Below are positions 1 to 5,532 of a stretch of 5,740 bases of DNA, piece after piece; within the stretch, counting starts at the first letter, position 1, and the number at the start of each line of letters is the position of its first letter. The DNA is taken from the NCBI GenBank assembly GCA_004556745.1, contig SFFY01000078.1:1-5740 (forward strand). The letters are read 5' to 3'. A model generated the notes under the pieces. It saw only the letters and a program-made list of their open reading frames with translations, searched no databases and was not told the origin of the DNA. The position numbers were made by a program, and so were the translations under genes. The DNA is from Bacteroidales bacterium (lineage in GTDB: Bacteria; Bacteroidota; Bacteroidia; Bacteroidales; Bacteroidaceae).

Positions 1-140
1 AACTGAAAGCCGTAAACCATCTGGAACAGTGCCACAAGTCACAAGTGCTCAATTACCTGTTTTCCACCAAATCCAAACTTGGCCTCCTGCTCAATTTCGG
101 GAACCACGAAAAGTTGGAATTTGAGCGCATAGTCCTATAA
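1..140 (+). CDS. GxxExxY protein, 3' end only (5' end outside the window)
   Basis: The frame starting at base 3 is open for 45 codons to a TAA at 138-140. The visible part reads LKAVNHLEQCHKSQVLNYL, then a segment containing KLGLLLNFG, and ends LEFERIVL. This matches the conserved C-terminus of the GxxExxY family (Pfam PDDEXK_3): an alpha helix with the 'L..H..Q.LNYL' pattern, the 'GLLxNFG' beta strand, and a terminal 'LxxxRxVL'. Members are about 120-140 residues, so about two thirds, including the GxxExxY motif and catalytic-core residues, lies upstream. The fold is related to PD-(D/E)XK nucleases, but no activity is established for the family as far as I know. It is followed at once by a very large inverted repeat. 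The family call rests on recognition of these C-terminal signatures only. Confidence 0.85.
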   Translation, partial: LKAVNHLEQCHKSQVLNYLFSTKSKLGLLLNFGNHEKLEFERIVL

Positions 141-167
141 TATATTTACCTAAGAATAATATGTTTA

Positions 168-402
168 CCCACGGAAGATATATTTTTGCCCACGAATCTC
201 ACGAATCTACACGAATCTCGTGCTTTGCATTTTAATGGCGACCTGTACGGTCGCACGAATCACACGAATGCAATCATTGAATTAGTGAAAATTCGTGCGA
301 CCGTACAGGTCGCCATTTTCGATGAGTTTTGAATTCGTGTAAATTCGTGAGATTCGTGGGCAAAAAAAATAAGCTAGTGGGCAATAAAATAAATTCCGTG
401 GG
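168..402. repeat. Long nested inverted repeat built of CACGAAT units
   Basis: This fills most of the gene-free stretch 141-443. Outer arms: CCCACGGAA (168-176) pairs with TTCCGTGGG (394-402). Middle arms: 188-218 pairs with 331-361 at 28 of 31 positions and is flanked by a T-run (183-187) facing an A-run (362-369). The left middle arm holds three copies of CACGAATCT (191-199, 200-208, 210-218); the right arm holds three ATTCGTG copies. Inner arms: 234-260 pairs perfectly with 291-317. Read as RNA, it would fold into one hairpin of about 235 nt with some internal bulges. It lies between the stop of the GxxExxY gene and the start at 444, so it could terminate or attenuate transcription, or be the end structure of a mobile element. 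No ORF in it is credible. Confidence 0.9.
234..317. repeat. BIME-like pair of inverted palindromic units (core of the long repeat)
   Basis: Two identical 27-bp sequences lie in inverted orientation with no mismatches: 234-260 and 291-317. Each contains its own small hairpin, GCGACC-N5-GGTCGC (238-254 and 297-313). A pair of short palindromic units in opposite orientation, 30 bp apart, is the organisation of a bacterial interspersed mosaic element (two REP units). The arms carry higher GC than the surrounding A/T-rich DNA. Whether the unit recurs elsewhere in the genome cannot be seen from this window. Confidence 0.8.
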
Positions 403-443
403 AAAATAGCAGGAACAATAACATTAACCAATAATTTATCATA

Positions 444-1259
444 ATGGCAACATCTAAAAAAGAAACAGTAGACCTCACCGTAGAGCAGCGACTCAAAAAA
501 CTCTACGAGTTGCAAACCATGCTGTCTGAAATCGACCGCATCAAAATCCTCCGTGGCGAACTCCCCCTCGAAGTGCAAGACCTCGAAGACGAAATCGAAG
601 GCATGACACACCGCGTGGGCAAATTCACCGAAGACGTTGAAAATCTCAAAGCCGATATCGAAGCCAAGCAAAACAAAATCAACACGGCGCAGCAGGCTAT
701 CAACCAGTACAACAACCAGCTGCACGACGTGAAGAACAACCGCGAGTACGACATGCTGATGAAAGAAATCGAATATCAGACCCTCGAGGTTGAACTGCAA
801 AACAAACGCATCGGCGAAACGCAACGCGCCATCGAAACCAAGCAGGCCGACATCGAAACTACGAAGCAAAACCTCGAAGAACGCCGCGCCGACCTCGACC
901 TTAAGAAATCCGAACTCAACGAAATCGTTTCCGAAACCAAGGCTGAGGAGGAAAAGCTCCGCGAAAAGGCTAAGGCACTGGAATGCGAAATCGAACCGCG
1001 CCTCCTCACCGCCTTCAAGCGTATCCGCAAGAACTGCCGCAATGGTCTTGGCATAGTCTACGTACAGCGCGGTGCCTGCGGCGGCTGCTTCAACAAGATT
1101 CCGCCCCAGCGTCAGCTCGACGTGCGTATGCGCAAGAAAGTCATCGTCTGCGAATACTGCGGCCGTATCCTTATCGACCCCGAACTGGCAGGCATCCAGA
1201 CCGAAACGCCGGAAGAAAAGCCCAAGCGCCGCGCTACTCGCACCACAAAGAAAAAGTAA
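444..1259 (+). CDS. Coiled-coil / C4-type zinc ribbon domain protein (CdsZ/FlgZ-like, DUF164 family)
   Basis: A 271-residue protein. Residues about 10-190 are a long, charged, Leu/Glu/Lys-rich coiled-coil hairpin with many Q, E and K heptads. The C-terminal part carries a zinc ribbon with cysteine pairs C212/C215 (CGGC) and C236/C239 (CEYC), followed by CGRILIDPEL, and ends in a basic tail (KPKRRATRTTKKK). This architecture is that of the zf-RING_7/DUF164 family, whose studied members are Chlamydia CT398 (CdsZ) and Helicobacter HP0958 (FlgZ); those bind sigma-54 or secretion and flagellar partners. In Bacteroidota the gene is common but its role is not defined, so a nucleic-acid or protein scaffold role is inference. 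It starts at the first ATG after the long inverted repeat; the leader is A/T-rich with no Shine-Dalgarno. The next gene starts 33 bp after its stop, so the two are probably cotranscribed. Confidence 0.9.
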   Translation: MATSKKETVDLTVEQRLKKLYELQTMLSEIDRIKILRGELPLEVQDLEDEIEGMTHRVGKFTEDVENLKADIEAKQNKINTAQQAINQYNNQLHDVKNNREYDMLMKEIEYQTLEVELQNKRIGETQRAIETKQADIETTKQNLEERRADLDLKKSELNEIVSETKAEEEKLREKAKALECEIEPRLLTAFKRIRKNCRNGLGIVYVQRGACGGCFNKIPPQRQLDVRMRKKVIVCEYCGRILIDPELAGIQTETPEEKPKRRATRTTKKK

Positions 1260-1292
1260 CCCTTTGTTTCATCCACACCACAATTATATATA

Positions 1293-2486
1293 ATGGGAAA
1301 AGTCCTTATCATCGGCGCCGGCGGCGTGGCCACGGTGGCCGCGCACAAAGTGGCGCAAAACAGCGATGTGTTTTCTGAAATAATGATTGCCAGCCGCACG
1401 CAGTCGAAGTGCGACGCCATCCGCGACGCCATCGGCCGTCCCGACATCAAAACGGCACGCGTAGACGCTGACAACGTGGAAGAACTCTGCACGCTTTTCA
1501 ACGAGTTCAAACCCAACCTCGTGATGAACCTCGCCCTCCCCTACCAGGATCTCACAATCATGGAAGCCTGCCTGCAATGCGGCTGCTCCTACCTCGACAC
1601 GGCAAACTATGAGCCGAAGGACGAGGCACACTTCGAGTACTCCTGGCAGTGGGCATACAAGGAACGCTTCGAGCAGGCCGGCCTCACCGCCATTCTCGGC
1701 TGCGGCTTCGACCCAGGCGTAACGAGCATCTACACCGCCTATGCCGCCAAGCATCATTTCGATGAAATCCAGTACCTCGACATCGTGGACTGCAACGCCG
1801 GCGACCACCACAAGGCTTTCGCCACGAATTTCAACCCCGAAATCAACATTCGCGAAATCACCCAGAAAGGCCTTTACTGGGAAAACGGCAAGTGGGTGGA
1901 AACCGAGCCTCTCGAAATCCACCAGCCGCTCACTTATCCCGAAATCGGTCCCCGCGAGAGCTATCTGCTGCACCACGAAGAGATTGAAAGCCTCGTGAAA
2001 AACTATCCCACCATCCGCCGCGCCCGCTTCTGGATGACCTTCGGCCAGGAATATCTCACCCACCTCCGCGTGATCCAGAACATCGGTATGGCCAGCATCG
2101 TGCCCATCAACTACGAAGGCCACGAAATCGTGCCCCTGCAATTCCTCAAAGCCGTGCTGCCCAACCCGCAGGAACTTGGCGCGAACTATGAGGGACAGAC
2201 CAGCATCGGCTGCCGTATCCGCGGCTTGAAGGACGGCAAGGAGCGCACCTATTACGTCTACAACAACTGCTCGCACCGCGCCGCCTACGAAGAAACGGGC
2301 ATGCAGGGCGTGAGCTACACCACGGGTGTGCCGGCGTGCATCGGTGCCCGCATGTTTATGCTCGGCCTCTGGAAGCGTCCGGGCGTTTGGAACGTAGAGG
2401 AGTTCGACCCCGATCCCTTCATGGACGAACTCAACAAGCAGGGCCTGCCCTGGCATGAGGTGTTCGACGGCGATCTCGAACTGTAA
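1293..2486 (+). CDS. Carboxynorspermidine/carboxyspermidine synthase (saccharopine dehydrogenase family)
   Basis: A 397-residue cytosolic oxidoreductase. The N-terminus KVLIIGAGGVATVAAHKVAQ carries a Rossmann dinucleotide-binding loop (GAGGVA, residues 8-13). The central GCGFDPGVT (136-144) is typical of the LYS1-like branch that makes carboxy(nor)spermidine rather than saccharopine. In this family the enzyme reductively condenses a diamine (putrescine, or diaminopropane in Vibrio) with L-aspartate beta-semialdehyde using NADPH; a decarboxylase (NspC/CASDC) then yields spermidine or norspermidine. In gut Bacteroides the product is spermidine, so carboxyspermidine is the likely product here, although sequence alone does not fix diamine choice. 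Length fits the family (about 400). The decarboxylase is not in this window. It probably shares a transcript with the zinc-ribbon gene upstream. The family is certain; the substrate is inferred from phylogeny. Confidence 0.93.
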   Translation: MGKVLIIGAGGVATVAAHKVAQNSDVFSEIMIASRTQSKCDAIRDAIGRPDIKTARVDADNVEELCTLFNEFKPNLVMNLALPYQDLTIMEACLQCGCSYLDTANYEPKDEAHFEYSWQWAYKERFEQAGLTAILGCGFDPGVTSIYTAYAAKHHFDEIQYLDIVDCNAGDHHKAFATNFNPEINIREITQKGLYWENGKWVETEPLEIHQPLTYPEIGPRESYLLHHEEIESLVKNYPTIRRARFWMTFGQEYLTHLRVIQNIGMASIVPINYEGHEIVPLQFLKAVLPNPQELGANYEGQTSIGCRIRGLKDGKERTYYVYNNCSHRAAYEETGMQGVSYTTGVPACIGARMFMLGLWKRPGVWNVEEFDPDPFMDELNKQGLPWHEVFDGDLEL

Positions 2487-2607
2487 AATCAATGAATAGG
2501 ATTGTTTCTGTCTCCGGTAAAACTATGTTGATGGAAAGACATCAACACATCGCTAAACTCTTTGATGAAAATTTTTGAGTGACACGATAACGAAGTCAGG
2601 AAAACAT

Positions 2608-2675
2608 CCCCGTTAAACCTAATGAGGCCAGGCAAGTTCAGTGGACTTTGCCTGGCCTCATTGAGTTTAACGGGG
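2608..2675. terminator. Strong hairpin between convergent genes, probable bidirectional terminator
   Basis: Arms 2608-2635 and 2648-2675 are complementary at 26 of 28 positions (one two-base mismatch after CCCCGTTAAAC), with a 12-nt loop. The stem lies between the end of the polyamine synthase (plus, 2486) and the ends of the minus-strand genes (about 2809), where a bidirectional terminator is expected. There is no proper T-tract on the plus side (GTGCCTTTGTT follows). On the minus side the stem is followed by ATGTTTTCC, a weak T-run. The rest of 2487-2808 holds no recognisable gene apart from possible IS debris at 2732-2803. It could equally be a dispersed palindromic repeat. Confidence 0.6.
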
Positions 2676-2731
2676 TGCCTTTGTTATAGAACCCACCTAT
2701 AGATTATCTTCGTTTGCTATGCGCTTGGCAA

Positions 2732-2803
2732 TTACGTGGGCACCATGAACAGCAAATGGCATATATCGACTTCTATGTTTGTTTGGCCTTTGCGCTCGCG
2801 CAT
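2732..2803 (-). other. Possible degenerate start of IS3 orfB
   Basis: A 23-codon open frame begins 5 bases after the orfA remnant's stop codon and reads MRERKGQTNIEVDICHLLF, then MVPT and a stop. In IS3-family elements orfB starts just after orfA and often has an early 'LC.LFG' motif; ICHLLF is reminiscent of this. The match is weak and the frame is lost immediately. If real, it shows that only the junction of the two transposase frames survived. Below 2732 I recognise nothing more of the element and no terminal inverted repeat. Confidence 0.25.
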
Positions 2804-2808
2804 ATAGT

Positions 2809-2970
2809 CTACTGCTTGGCAGTGGAGCTCTTTCTTACGGGCATGCCCTGCCCCTCGACAAGGTCTATCAGAACGTTCAGCGCCTCGATTTTGAGGTTCG
2901 CTTTCGCCAATTCACGGTCTCTCTCCCTAAGGGCCTTGCGCAAGGCCGCCAATTCTTCATCTTTGCTCAT
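2809..2970 (-). pseudogene. IS3-family transposase OrfA, C-terminal remnant
   Basis: A 53-residue frame beginning MSKDEELAALRKALRERDRE, continuing through a leucine-zipper-like helix (KIEALNVLIDLVEGQGMPV) and ending RKSSTAKQ. The tail resembles the OrfA C-terminus of many Bacteroidota IS3 elements, whose helix is followed by 'I.IRKKSGAKQ'. Full OrfA proteins are roughly 100-130 residues and begin with a helix-turn-helix; that half is absent, so it cannot bind DNA as an OrfA does. Its ATG overlaps the Nudix stop (ATGA), which would allow translational coupling. An ATG-less extension upstream into the Nudix gene (to 3024) is open but shares bases with the Nudix C-terminus and is probably a shadow. 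It is probably dead IS debris; a coupled small protein is the less likely alternative. Confidence 0.65.
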
Positions 2971-3371
2971 TTCTCGCATGGTTGGAAGAATTTTTCTATT
3001 ACGTCTTTGTCTGCCGGTAGCCATCTGACGCTATTCACCTCGTTCATCTCTAACCAGCGTGCATCTTCATGTTCCAGGAGCGATGGCTGACCGTTAAGGA
3101 TGGTGCAAAGGTAGCAATGCATGGTGAGATGGAACTTGGGATAGTCGTAATCAATCGTTGTAAGTAGTTCTTTTACCTCTATCTCGGTGGCTAATTCCTC
3201 CCTAATTTCGCGCTTCAAAGCCTCCTCGGGAGTTTCCCCTGATTCAATCTTACCACCCGGAAACTCCCACCAGTCCTTCCATTCGCCATACCCGCGTTGG
3301 GTGGCGAAGAGCTTACCGTCTTGGAGGATGACGGCGGCTACGACTTCTACCTTTTTACGCGTTTCTATCAT
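2967..3371 (-). CDS. MutT-like Nudix hydrolase, (deoxy)nucleoside triphosphate pyrophosphohydrolase
   Basis: A 134-residue single-domain Nudix protein. It starts KKVEVVAAVILQDGKLFATQ, then has WEFPGGKIE (35-43) leading into the Nudix box G40-x5-E46-x7-R54-E55-I-R-E58-E59. The box is complete for the metal-binding glutamates; the usual Gly after EE-x is Ala61, a substitution common in MutT/NudG-type members. The family hydrolyses (d)NTPs, often damaged ones such as 8-oxo-dGTP, to monophosphate and pyrophosphate; the substrate here is not determinable. Length is normal (about 130). Its ATG overlaps the helicase fragment's TGA by ATGA, so it may be translated by coupling. An AAGGAG lies only 2 nt before the ATG, too close to act as a normal ribosome binding site. 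It appears intact even though both neighbours are fragments. Confidence 0.93.
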   Translation of the reverse strand: MIETRKKVEVVAAVILQDGKLFATQRGYGEWKDWWEFPGGKIESGETPEEALKREIREELATEIEVKELLTTIDYDYPKFHLTMHCYLCTILNGQPSLLEHEDARWLEMNEVNSVRWLPADKDVIEKFFQPCEK

Positions 3372-4225
3372 ATCTCCTTAATTCCTAATGATTTCAGATA
3401 CTCGTACGTACCGTTGTAGAACTCCGGCAAACGTGTCGGATCCTCAGGAAAGCCCTCCGGCGTCAACCTGTTATTGACACTCGGCACACAAATCGCAATG
3501 CCTTGACGTGCACGGGTCAGAAGCACGCGATATGCATTCAGCATGTACTTCTTTTCTTCTTGACCATTAGGCGTGTTGGCCACAGGCTTCCATTTGTCTT
3601 TCCCGTTAAACTTGAAATACTCCCAATGTCCGTCAACGTAACGCATATCTGCATCCCAAAGGACGCAGGCGAAATCCAATTCAAGGCCTTGCACCTGTAT
3701 CTCTGTGGCAGCATCCTCGAGATAGTTGGAAGAGCGAACGTCTGTTTTATCTTCCAGAAACCAGTGTACGGCATTTTCATCTCCTTGTGCCAGGATATGA
3801 ACAGCCAACGGCTTGAAACGAGCAGCCACTTTCGATACCAGCACTCCCGTCTGCTGACTGCCTCTTGCTTTACAGCGCAGCCATTCGCGCGCATTATCCA
3901 TATCACGTGTCAGAACGATTGGATAGCCCTTCGCAGACACTTCTTTATATAAATCCTCAGCATCATCGTTGAACGAAAGCAATGAGTGTACAAATGATGA
4001 TAGTCTTTCTGCCCTGAACGACCTGAGACTTACGGCAAGATGAAGGCGGTCTGAGAACGTTACCTTGCCGTTTCCTTTCAACAGCTCATTCACCTTGCCC
4101 TCGGCATATTCGGGTTCTGTAAGTTGATTGGAAATGTATACTTGCCAATGCTTGAAACGATTATTGAGAGAATCATTCAAGCGCAGACAGCAGGCTTTCG
4201 CCGGCCGCCTCTTCCTTTTCGCCAA
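3368..4225 (-). pseudogene. DUF2075 (Schlafen group 3-like) DNA/RNA helicase, 5'-truncated
   Basis: The open frame is 285 residues from a TTG at 4225, but only the part after about residue 12 (below about 4190) looks like the family. Before that it reads the end of the AlkD-like gene in another frame. Visible C-terminal helicase signatures: SLRSFRAE (66-73), YPIVLTRD (101-108), IQVQGLELD (176-184, motif V-like) and NAYRVLLTRARQG (230-242, motif VI-like, with the arginine finger region). The Walker A (GxGKT) and Walker B motifs, which lie in the N-terminal half, are missing, so the product could not hydrolyse ATP by itself. The first ATG in frame is residue 109. The gene was therefore cut, probably at the junction near 4190. 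GC is lower than in the AlkD-like gene. It ends ATGA-coupled to the Nudix gene. Confidence 0.75.
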
Positions 4226-4796
4226 GGTTCATGAAATGGAGGAGGGCGCGGTGGGCGGCGAGGCGCACGGCGCGGGGTGCGGCGGGGTCGGAGAGGGTAG
4301 TGCCGGTTTGGTCGAGAAACTCTGCGGCATCTCGCTCGTCACATCGTGCACCGCCGGAAAAGAGACGGCCCAGAAGCAGGTAACCGCACAGGCGCGTCAT
4401 GTCGCCCTCGGCGGCTATCCATTCAAAAGCCTTGGCCGAGGCGCACGGCAGGCGGGAGAAGAGGTGGTGCACGGTACATTCCGCTTCTTCCGCAAAGCGC
4501 ATCTGTTCCACCCAGATGTCCGCCAGCTCGCCGTCGAACCGCTCGGGCGGCATGAGCATGCCTGCCAAAAGGCGGCACTCGCGAATGTCCTCTTTCCACA
4601 GGGCGGCGGCGAGGTCGTAGTCGTGCGGCAACTCTTCAGCCATTTCGCGCAGGCGCGGCAGTTCCACGCCGAATATCAGTTTGTAGTTCAAGCCTTTCTG
4701 ACGCATCGAGGCGGACGTCACGCCGTTCATCACGCCGCGCAGCGCGAGTTTTATGTAGCGCAGGCGGTCGGAAAGGGTGTCTGATTGCATTGTCAT
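4173..4796 (-). CDS. AlkD-like DNA alkylation repair protein (HEAT-like repeat fold)
   Basis: A 207-residue, mostly helical protein. Conserved blocks typical of the Bacteroidota AlkD-like group: MRQKGLNYKLIFGVELPRL (31-49), ALWKEDIRECRLLAGMLMP (65-83), ELADIWVEQM (90-99) and AKAFEWIA (121-128). Family members are annotated as DNA alkylation repair enzymes because they resemble AlkD, which uses HEAT-like repeats to excise positively charged alkylated bases. I cannot assign the AlkD catalytic Trp/Asp residues here, so glycosylase activity is unproven. The start is the ATG at 4796; a second ATG (residue 3) at 4790 is equally possible. The last residues (about 195-207, EEAAGESLLSALE) overlap the frame of the helicase remnant and may have been altered at that junction. 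GC is high (about 72% in 4261-4320 by hand count). It diverges from the Fur-family gene. Confidence 0.75.
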   Translation of the reverse strand: MTMQSDTLSDRLRYIKLALRGVMNGVTSASMRQKGLNYKLIFGVELPRLREMAEELPHDYDLAAALWKEDIRECRLLAGMLMPPERFDGELADIWVEQMRFAEEAECTVHHLFSRLPCASAKAFEWIAAEGDMTRLCGYLLLGRLFSGGARCDERDAAEFLDQTGTTLSDPAAPRAVRLAAHRALLHFMNLGEKEEAAGESLLSALE

Positions 4797-4817
4797 AGGA
4801 GTAAATGGGGTGTATTT

Positions 4818-4855
4818 TGCTGCGAAGTTACGATAATTTGCGTAAATTCGCAGCA
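4818..4855. promoter_or_regulatory. Palindromic divergent control site between AlkD-like and Fur-family genes
   Basis: Arms 4818-4832 (TGCTGCGAAGTTACG) and 4841-4855 are complementary except for one position, around an 8-nt centre ATAATTTG. Each arm contains a near-match to the Bacteroidota -7 element TAnnTTTG: TAACTTCG on the minus strand (4830 to 4823) towards the AlkD-like gene, and TAAATTCG on the plus strand (4843 to 4850) towards the Fur-family gene; both have C for the third T. No convincing -33 TTTG at standard spacing was found. The symmetry and position also suit an operator for the dimeric Fur-family regulator (autoregulation); this is inference. Confidence 0.5.
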
Positions 4856-4858
4856 GTT

Positions 4859-4898
4859 AAGTAGTAAACAAGTAAACGAGTAGACAAGTAGACGAGTT
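4859..4898. repeat. 8-bp tandem repeat, five units
   Basis: Five imperfect 8-bp units follow one another: AAGTAGTA, AACAAGTA, AACGAGTA, GACAAGTA, GACGAGTT. The pattern RACRAGTA has near-identical units and ends 6 bp before the Fur-family ATG, so it forms most of that gene's 5' leader. Slippage could change the leader length. Function is unknown. Confidence 0.8.
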
Positions 4899-4904
4899 AT
4901 AGCC

Positions 4905-5351
4905 ATGCATTATCACGATTATGAGTCACTCCTTTCGCAGCGCGGCATCAAGCCCACGGCGGTGCGCCTGATTGTGGCGCGGGCGTTGGCTGAGGCTGAG
5001 GGTGCGTTGTCGCTCACCGACCTTGAGGCGCGGCTGGGCACTGTGGACAAGTCGGGCATCTTCCGCGCTTTGCGCCTGTTTGAGGAGCAGCATCTCGTGC
5101 ACACCATCGACGACGGCACGGGGCGCACCAAGTATGCACTTTGCGCCGAGGGTTGCCAATGTGGCGAGGGCACTGAGGAGGCGTTGCACGACCTCCACGT
5201 TCATTTCCGCTGTGTGCGTTGCGGGCACACGGTGTGCCTGCGCTCTGTGCCCGTGCCGCTTGCAGGCGTGCCAGAAGGATATAGAATAACCGACGCTTCG
5301 TATGTGCTGCAAGGGTTATGCCCGAAATGCAGTAAAAAGACAGCGCACTGA
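4905..5351 (+). CDS. Fur-family transcriptional regulator (Fe/Zn/peroxide-type repressor)
   Basis: A 148-residue protein of normal Fur length. Residues 1-80 form the winged helix: GIKPTAVRLIVARALAEA, LSLTDLEARL, and the recognition region DKSGIFRALRLFEEQHLVH (48-66), then the wing DDGTGRTKYAL. The dimerisation domain has the HxHFxCxxC signature (H98, H100, C103, C106) and a closing CPKC (C139/C142); these two pairs form the structural zinc site of the family. Extra cysteines (C80, C84, C86) and H95 sit where the sensing metal would bind. Fur, Zur and PerR branches cannot be separated from this alone; the rich Cys content and HDLHVHF make a Zur-like role plausible, as inference. It starts at ATG 4905 just after the tandem repeat. 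It is divergent from the AlkD-like gene and may regulate both. Confidence 0.9.
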   Translation: MHYHDYESLLSQRGIKPTAVRLIVARALAEAEGALSLTDLEARLGTVDKSGIFRALRLFEEQHLVHTIDDGTGRTKYALCAEGCQCGEGTEEALHDLHVHFRCVRCGHTVCLRSVPVPLAGVPEGYRITDASYVLQGLCPKCSKKTAH

Positions 5352-5386
5352 AATGTTCATAGATATATACCATTCGGTGCACTCTG

Positions 5387-5477
5387 CGGGCGTTTTGCAA
5401 AACGCCCCTACTCGTGAGACCTTGGGCGTATTGATAATTATTGATTCGTAAAGTAGGGGCGTTTTGCAAAACGCCCG
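5387..5477. repeat. BIME/MITE-like element: two 20-bp perfect palindromes in inverted pair
   Basis: Arms 5387-5412 and 5452-5477 are perfectly complementary over 26 bp, separated by 39 bp. Each arm contains the perfect 20-bp palindrome GGGCGTTTTGCAAAACGCCC (5388-5407 and 5457-5476), extended on the inner side by CTACT/AGTAG. Each unit can fold alone or the two can pair into one long hairpin. It lies 35 bp after the Fur-family stop, where it could protect or end the transcript, though no T-tract follows. No clear target-site duplication flanks it. The sequence resembles GTAGGGGCG-type dispersed repeats in many bacteria. Confidence 0.85.
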
Positions 5478-5532
5478 GAAAAATACCCCTTCCCAATCGG
5501 CGTTTATATATGCAATTTTTTACCCCGAAGAC

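Noticed and set aside
181..188. TATTTTTG matching the -7 element upstream of the zinc-ribbon gene
   Set aside because: It is part of the inverted repeat, 255 bp from the start codon, and no TTTG lies at the right distance upstream.
168..402. CRISPR-like reading of the CACGAAT repeats
   Set aside because: Units are 9-10 bp apart with no unique spacers and are arranged as inverted arms, not as direct repeats with spacers.
282..869. A 195-codon minus-strand frame crossing the repeat and the zinc-ribbon gene
   Set aside because: It is rich in Phe, Val and Asp because it is the complement of Glu/Lys-rich coiled-coil codons, and it runs through the palindrome. No motif is visible.
1284..2492. A 402-codon open frame on the minus strand opposite the polyamine synthase gene
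   Set aside because: It mirrors the synthase codons, has no recognisable domain and is His/Val/Ala-rich as expected from the complement of GC-rich coding DNA. The plus-strand gene has clear family motifs.
2971..3024. N-terminal extension of the OrfA remnant (71-codon version)
   Set aside because: These bases encode the C-terminus of the Nudix protein in another frame; only the part from the ATG at 2970 resembles OrfA.
3106..3113. Perfect TAnnTTTG on the minus strand (TACCTTTG)
   Set aside because: It lies inside the Nudix coding sequence, encoding part of CYLCTIL, with no gene start shortly downstream. Probably coincidental.
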